From Cliona cf. orientalis (taxonomy: Eukaryota > Porifera > Demospongiae > Clionaida > Clionaidae), in contig OZ005697.1 of NCBI GenBank assembly GCA_963930775.1, positions 868,001-932,000 on the forward strand: a stretch of DNA of 64,000 nucleotides, written 5' to 3'. A program made the translations under genes and the position numbers. Shown here one piece after another: positions 61,901 through 64,000 of the stretch. How positions within the stretch are numbered: position 1 is the stretch's first letter; every line of letters starts with the position of its first letter. The notes below the pieces were generated by a model. The model worked only from the letters and a program-made list of their open reading frames with translations, made no database searches and was not told the origin of the DNA.

Positions 61901-61928
61901 ACTTGATATCTTCTCCACGGTCAGACAT
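52956..61928 (-). CDS. Array gene H: eleven ankyrin repeats (R7 and R8 duplicated)
   Basis: Exons: death domain 61928-61583; conserved region 61456-60711; R1 60274-60170, R2 60104-60012, R3 58809-58705, R4 58083-57985, R5 57918-57817, R6 57307-57209, R7 57150-57052, second R7 56935-56837, R8 56731-56633, second R8 55097-54999, R9 53449-53345; tail 53180-52956. Predicted 806 aa, the longest copy. Death domain class 1, exon 2 right-half type (linker FYDSKDDSDADPERKGDSQQ), tail KMLERTF. The second R8 exon lies between two related long inverted repeats, and the intron between the R8 copies contains an inverted piece of exon 2. Head-to-head with dynamin. Confidence 0.85.
54060..54270. other. CpG-rich block with GCTAGCGCTATCG repeats (gene H intron)
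   Basis: Short tandem and near-tandem units (GCGCTAGCGCTATCGCTATC; two copies of GTGCAGC followed by CGCTGGAT and GATCAT) stand out from AT-rich surroundings in the second R8-R9 intron. Purpose unknown; not shared with other genes. Confidence 0.45.
54604..54983. repeat. 111-bp inverted repeat next to the second R8 donor (gene H)
   Basis: Arms 54604-54714 and 54873-54983 are reverse complements with one mismatch. The 158-nt loop has no gene. The right arm ends 15 bp from the 5' splice site of the second R8 exon. Confidence 0.9.
55369..55697. repeat. 96-bp inverted repeat upstream of the second R8 exon (gene H)
   Basis: Arms 55369-55464 and 55602-55697 are reverse complements with several mismatches and are related to the arms at 54604-54983 (shared AAGTAGGGATGGCAGG and GTACACAA). 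A flanking direct repeat with GAGTCGGTAGACTCTATAA occurs at about 53608 and 55148, so the whole compound block is present twice. Confidence 0.85.
55756..56013 (+). CDS. Unrecognised 85-codon open frame in gene H intron
   Basis: MATAVHISTNSSEIIVVSNL begins the frame; it ends ATIQSYL then TGA. It has no recognised domain or signal peptide. It lies just before the + strand exon-2 fragment and may be part of the same inserted segment. Kept as a low-confidence open frame only. Confidence 0.2.
   Translation: MATAVHISTNSSEIIVVSNLNKANSSEGVPTLNVASKVEFPKSFWSTLQSRKVQEAKMADQELLKTVYFSVSVQWLALATIQSYL
56077..56212 (+). pseudogene. Inverted fragment of array exon 2 inside gene H intron
   Basis: On the + strand this reads TYKDQLSGLFVTTKIVDF then IDLSDFDDSKDDSDAD and SERED, i.e. 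the middle of exon 2 (right-half type), opposite to the array genes. No splice signals or neighbouring array exons accompany it. The primary H transcript therefore contains about 136 nt antisense to exon 2 of its own family. Confidence 0.88.
58867..59745. mobile_element. Element with ACTAGAGCTCT and CACGCATGTGCC ends (gene H, R2-R3 intron)
   Basis: It splits GTCATAATGGACACA, which is continuous elsewhere. The ends resemble the 6990/42437 family but are diverged (AACCCTCACGCATGTGCCG). It contains a (CAGA)n microsatellite at about 59683-59704. No gene recognised. Confidence 0.5.
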
Positions 61929-62248
61929 AGCTAGCTAGTTCCTTGTATTTTGGGGCGGCAATAAACTCCAGTGACCAATAACGCCCACGTTTACGGGCGG
62001 GGCTAGTTCTAGTTGAGGTGTGCGCCGACCCGATTAATCTAATTAAGCGAAATAGTAGTTTGAAATTTTGAAGCCATATAAGGCGATCCTGTGACAGTTC
62101 ATCAAAGGGCTATGATTACCTATTTTAACGCATCTATTTAGCTTTGCTGGACACTCCTACTGAACCAAACCTCTTTCTTTTGATAGACGAAGACCGAGAG
62201 AGCCTTGATAGAGAGAACGAGACAGAGAGAGAACGATAGAGTGTCAAG
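61929..62248. promoter_or_regulatory. Shared head-to-head spacer: promoter of gene H (-) and dynamin (+)
   Basis: Only 320 bp separate the two ATGs. The H side keeps AGCTAGCTAGTTCCTTG and a GC/CACCC segment (ACGCCCACGTTTACGGGCGG, 61981-62000) but lacks the CArG box and GCGCATGC core of the other genes; CCAATA occurs at 61975. This is where array homology ends, so the gene H promoter was probably rebuilt at the array boundary. A purine-rich GAGAGA run (62194-62240) leads the dynamin ATG. Confidence 0.55.
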
Positions 62249-63474
62249 ATGTCGTGGAATCCGTCGATGGAAGAGCTGATCCCGATCGTGAACAAGCTGC
62301 AAGATGCGTTCACTTCTCTCGGGATGCAGTCTCCCATTGACCTGCCTCAGATAGCCGTGGTCGGCGGACAGAGCGCAGGAAAAAGCTCCGTACTAGAAAA
62401 CTGCGTCGGAAAGTAAGAGAAGAAATGTAATATTAAAGGACAGTGCATGAGTGTAGGGCCTAGGGGGAGAGAGAGAGACTGAGTGAGAGGTGGCAAAAAT
62501 AGTCACTTATTTATATTACTGTTGATAAAATTATAGGGACTTCCTCCCTCGAGGTTCTGGTATTGTGACAAGACGTCCTCTCATTCTCCAACTAATGAAC
62601 GCCAAAGCCGGTTTGTTTATTTCATCTTCATGTCTTAATATCATAGTTACTAGTTTTCGTATACACGTACACATATGTATCATTGTATAGTGTCCCGGGT
62701 AAACGTCTACTACGGAGTAAGCTATTTTAAGGGTCAAATGTAATAGCTGCCATGATAATTTTTATCCTGGGTATGTACAATGTACGTGTGCTGAAATAAT
62801 TATTGTGAGTTATGATTAAACACCCATGAGTACTTACATGTACTCCGGACACTACGGTATTTGCATGTATCTCCGTCTTGTTTCAGAGTGGGCGGAGTTT
62901 CTCCACCAGAAGGGCAAGAAGTACACCGACTTTAGTGAAGTTCGTAAGGAGATTGAAATGGAGACGGAGCGACTGACCGGCCACAATAAGGGGATCTCGG
63001 CTGTTCCTATCAACCTCAGGGTCTACTCCCCTCATGGTAAGGTCAACTGTGGAAGTGGGAGGGGCTTGAGTGAAGCGCGGCTCGCTAGAATTTAATTGCC
63101 TACATATCATGATACACAAATGATGTAATCAATGGGTATATATAGCGTGCCATGGATATCGGCTTGTACAAGTATATTGTAATGGGATAGCATTGTCCAA
63201 TAAAATTTTAATAAAGCTTTCAGTCAAAAAATTGCTATGAAATTTGATATCCACTGTCATACAAGTTCAGAGTAAGATTAATGTGCAATATCATGTGCAC
63301 GATGTCATGTGGACTAGCTGATGTAAGAGTGTTGGGGGATGCAGTACAAGATTGTGACAGAGAGGTCTTGTCATGTGACATACAGATGACGGAACTGAAA
63401 CCATGACTTGTCAATTCCTATTAATCAAACACTGTATTGCTGATGGCGGTCATGTCCTCTCTGTCCCTCCCTCC

Positions 63475-63507
<33 letters not shown>

Positions 63508-63758
63508 TCTCCCTCTCTCTCTGCCTCTCTCTCCCCCTCCCCACACACACACAGTACTGAATCTGACGCTGGTTGACTTGCCGGGTCTCACAAAGGTCCC
63601 TGTCGGTGACCAGCCCCCGGACATCGAGTTCCAGATCCGGGACATGCTCATGCAGTTTGTAACGAGAGAGAACACGCTGATTTTGGCCGTCACTCCAGCT
63701 AACTCTGATCTGGCTACCTCAGATGCCCTCAAGCTTGCCAAGGAGGTTGACCCATCAG
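62249..63758 (+). CDS. Dynamin (classical, dynamin-1/2-like), N-terminal part of GTPase domain
   Basis: Exons seen: 62249-62412, 62537-62610, 62887-63036, 63555-63758; the gene continues beyond the window. The protein starts [20 protein letters not shown], with P-loop [12 protein letters not shown], switch [10 protein letters not shown], then [20 protein letters not shown] of the G3 motif, and [17 protein letters not shown] followed by [18 protein letters not shown]. The G4 TKLD lies in the next exon, outside. Classical dynamins are large GTPases that cut endocytic vesicle necks at the plasma membrane. Phases match at every junction; the last donor (GTTAGC) is weak. The window ends in the following intron (63759-64000), where nothing is seen. 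Confidence 0.93.
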
Positions 63759-64000
63759 GTTAGCAGTAAAATAGAACTATCATTTTTTTATAGTACTGTT
63801 AAAGAATGTTTGTTGTACACAAAGTGACGAATTTTTTTTTACCTGTACTAAGTTACAATAGCAAATATGTGGGGCACATTTGATATTGACGAAAATATTG
63901 TTACATGAAAATGTCTAGCACAGAAATTTTGCGAACAAAATTAACACAAACTACAGTAATTACGAGTGATATACTTAATATTATGTACAGTGTATTCATA

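Noticed and set aside
1593-61928. Array as an assembly artefact of one gene
   Set aside because: Copies differ in exon content, class, unique transposons and spacers, which mis-assembly of one locus would not produce; haplotype mis-joins of neighbouring copies cannot be fully excluded.

Overview
The window is animal nuclear DNA: spliced genes with GT-AG introns, metazoan families (peroxiredoxin 6, dynamin, death-domain and ankyrin-repeat proteins) and introns full of short inverted-repeat transposons. The proteins look most like those of marine sponges (demosponges). That placement is from memory of similar invertebrate death-fold proteins and was not tested.

Layout. The left edge (321-1124, + strand) holds the last three exons of a peroxiredoxin-6 gene. 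The right edge (62249-63758, + strand) holds the first four exons of a classical dynamin. Between them, all on the - strand, lie eight tandem paralogues (called here A to H, left to right) of one multi-exon gene: A 1593-9576, B 10807-19271, C 19654-24741, D 26501-31857, E 33020-39516, F 40531-45518, G 45972-51360, H 52956-61928. Gene A is tail-to-tail with PRDX6. Gene H is head-to-head with dynamin, with only 320 bp between the two start codons.

Each array gene has the same plan. Exon 1 is a death domain. Exon 2 codes about 245 residues of a conserved region of unknown function with a central acidic stretch. Then come up to nine types of ankyrin exon (R1-R9), each exactly one repeat and each a multiple of 3 in phase 0. 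The last exon is a highly charged basic tail. G is the complete reference (739 aa). The others differ by clean loss, gain or damage of single repeat exons: A has a hairpin-damaged R5, B lacks R4 and R6-R8, C and E lack R8, F lacks R2-R3, H has two R7 and two R8, and D has two R8 plus half an extra R4 but has lost the normal tail. Exon 1 and tail exon fall into two matching classes, while exon-2 class follows position in the array, so the genes are mosaics.

The duplicated unit also carries a promoter (CArG-like box, NRF1-like GCGCATGC, GC box) and, between four of the gene pairs, a copy of the PRDX6 terminal exon. Introns and spacers hold many MITE-like elements (Harbinger-, Mutator-, hAT- and Tc1/mariner-like by ends and target duplications), one of which carries a HIRAN-like coding scrap. 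Death domain plus ankyrin repeats in a rapidly reshuffling tandem family suggests an innate-immune or cell-death signalling cluster; this function is inference.
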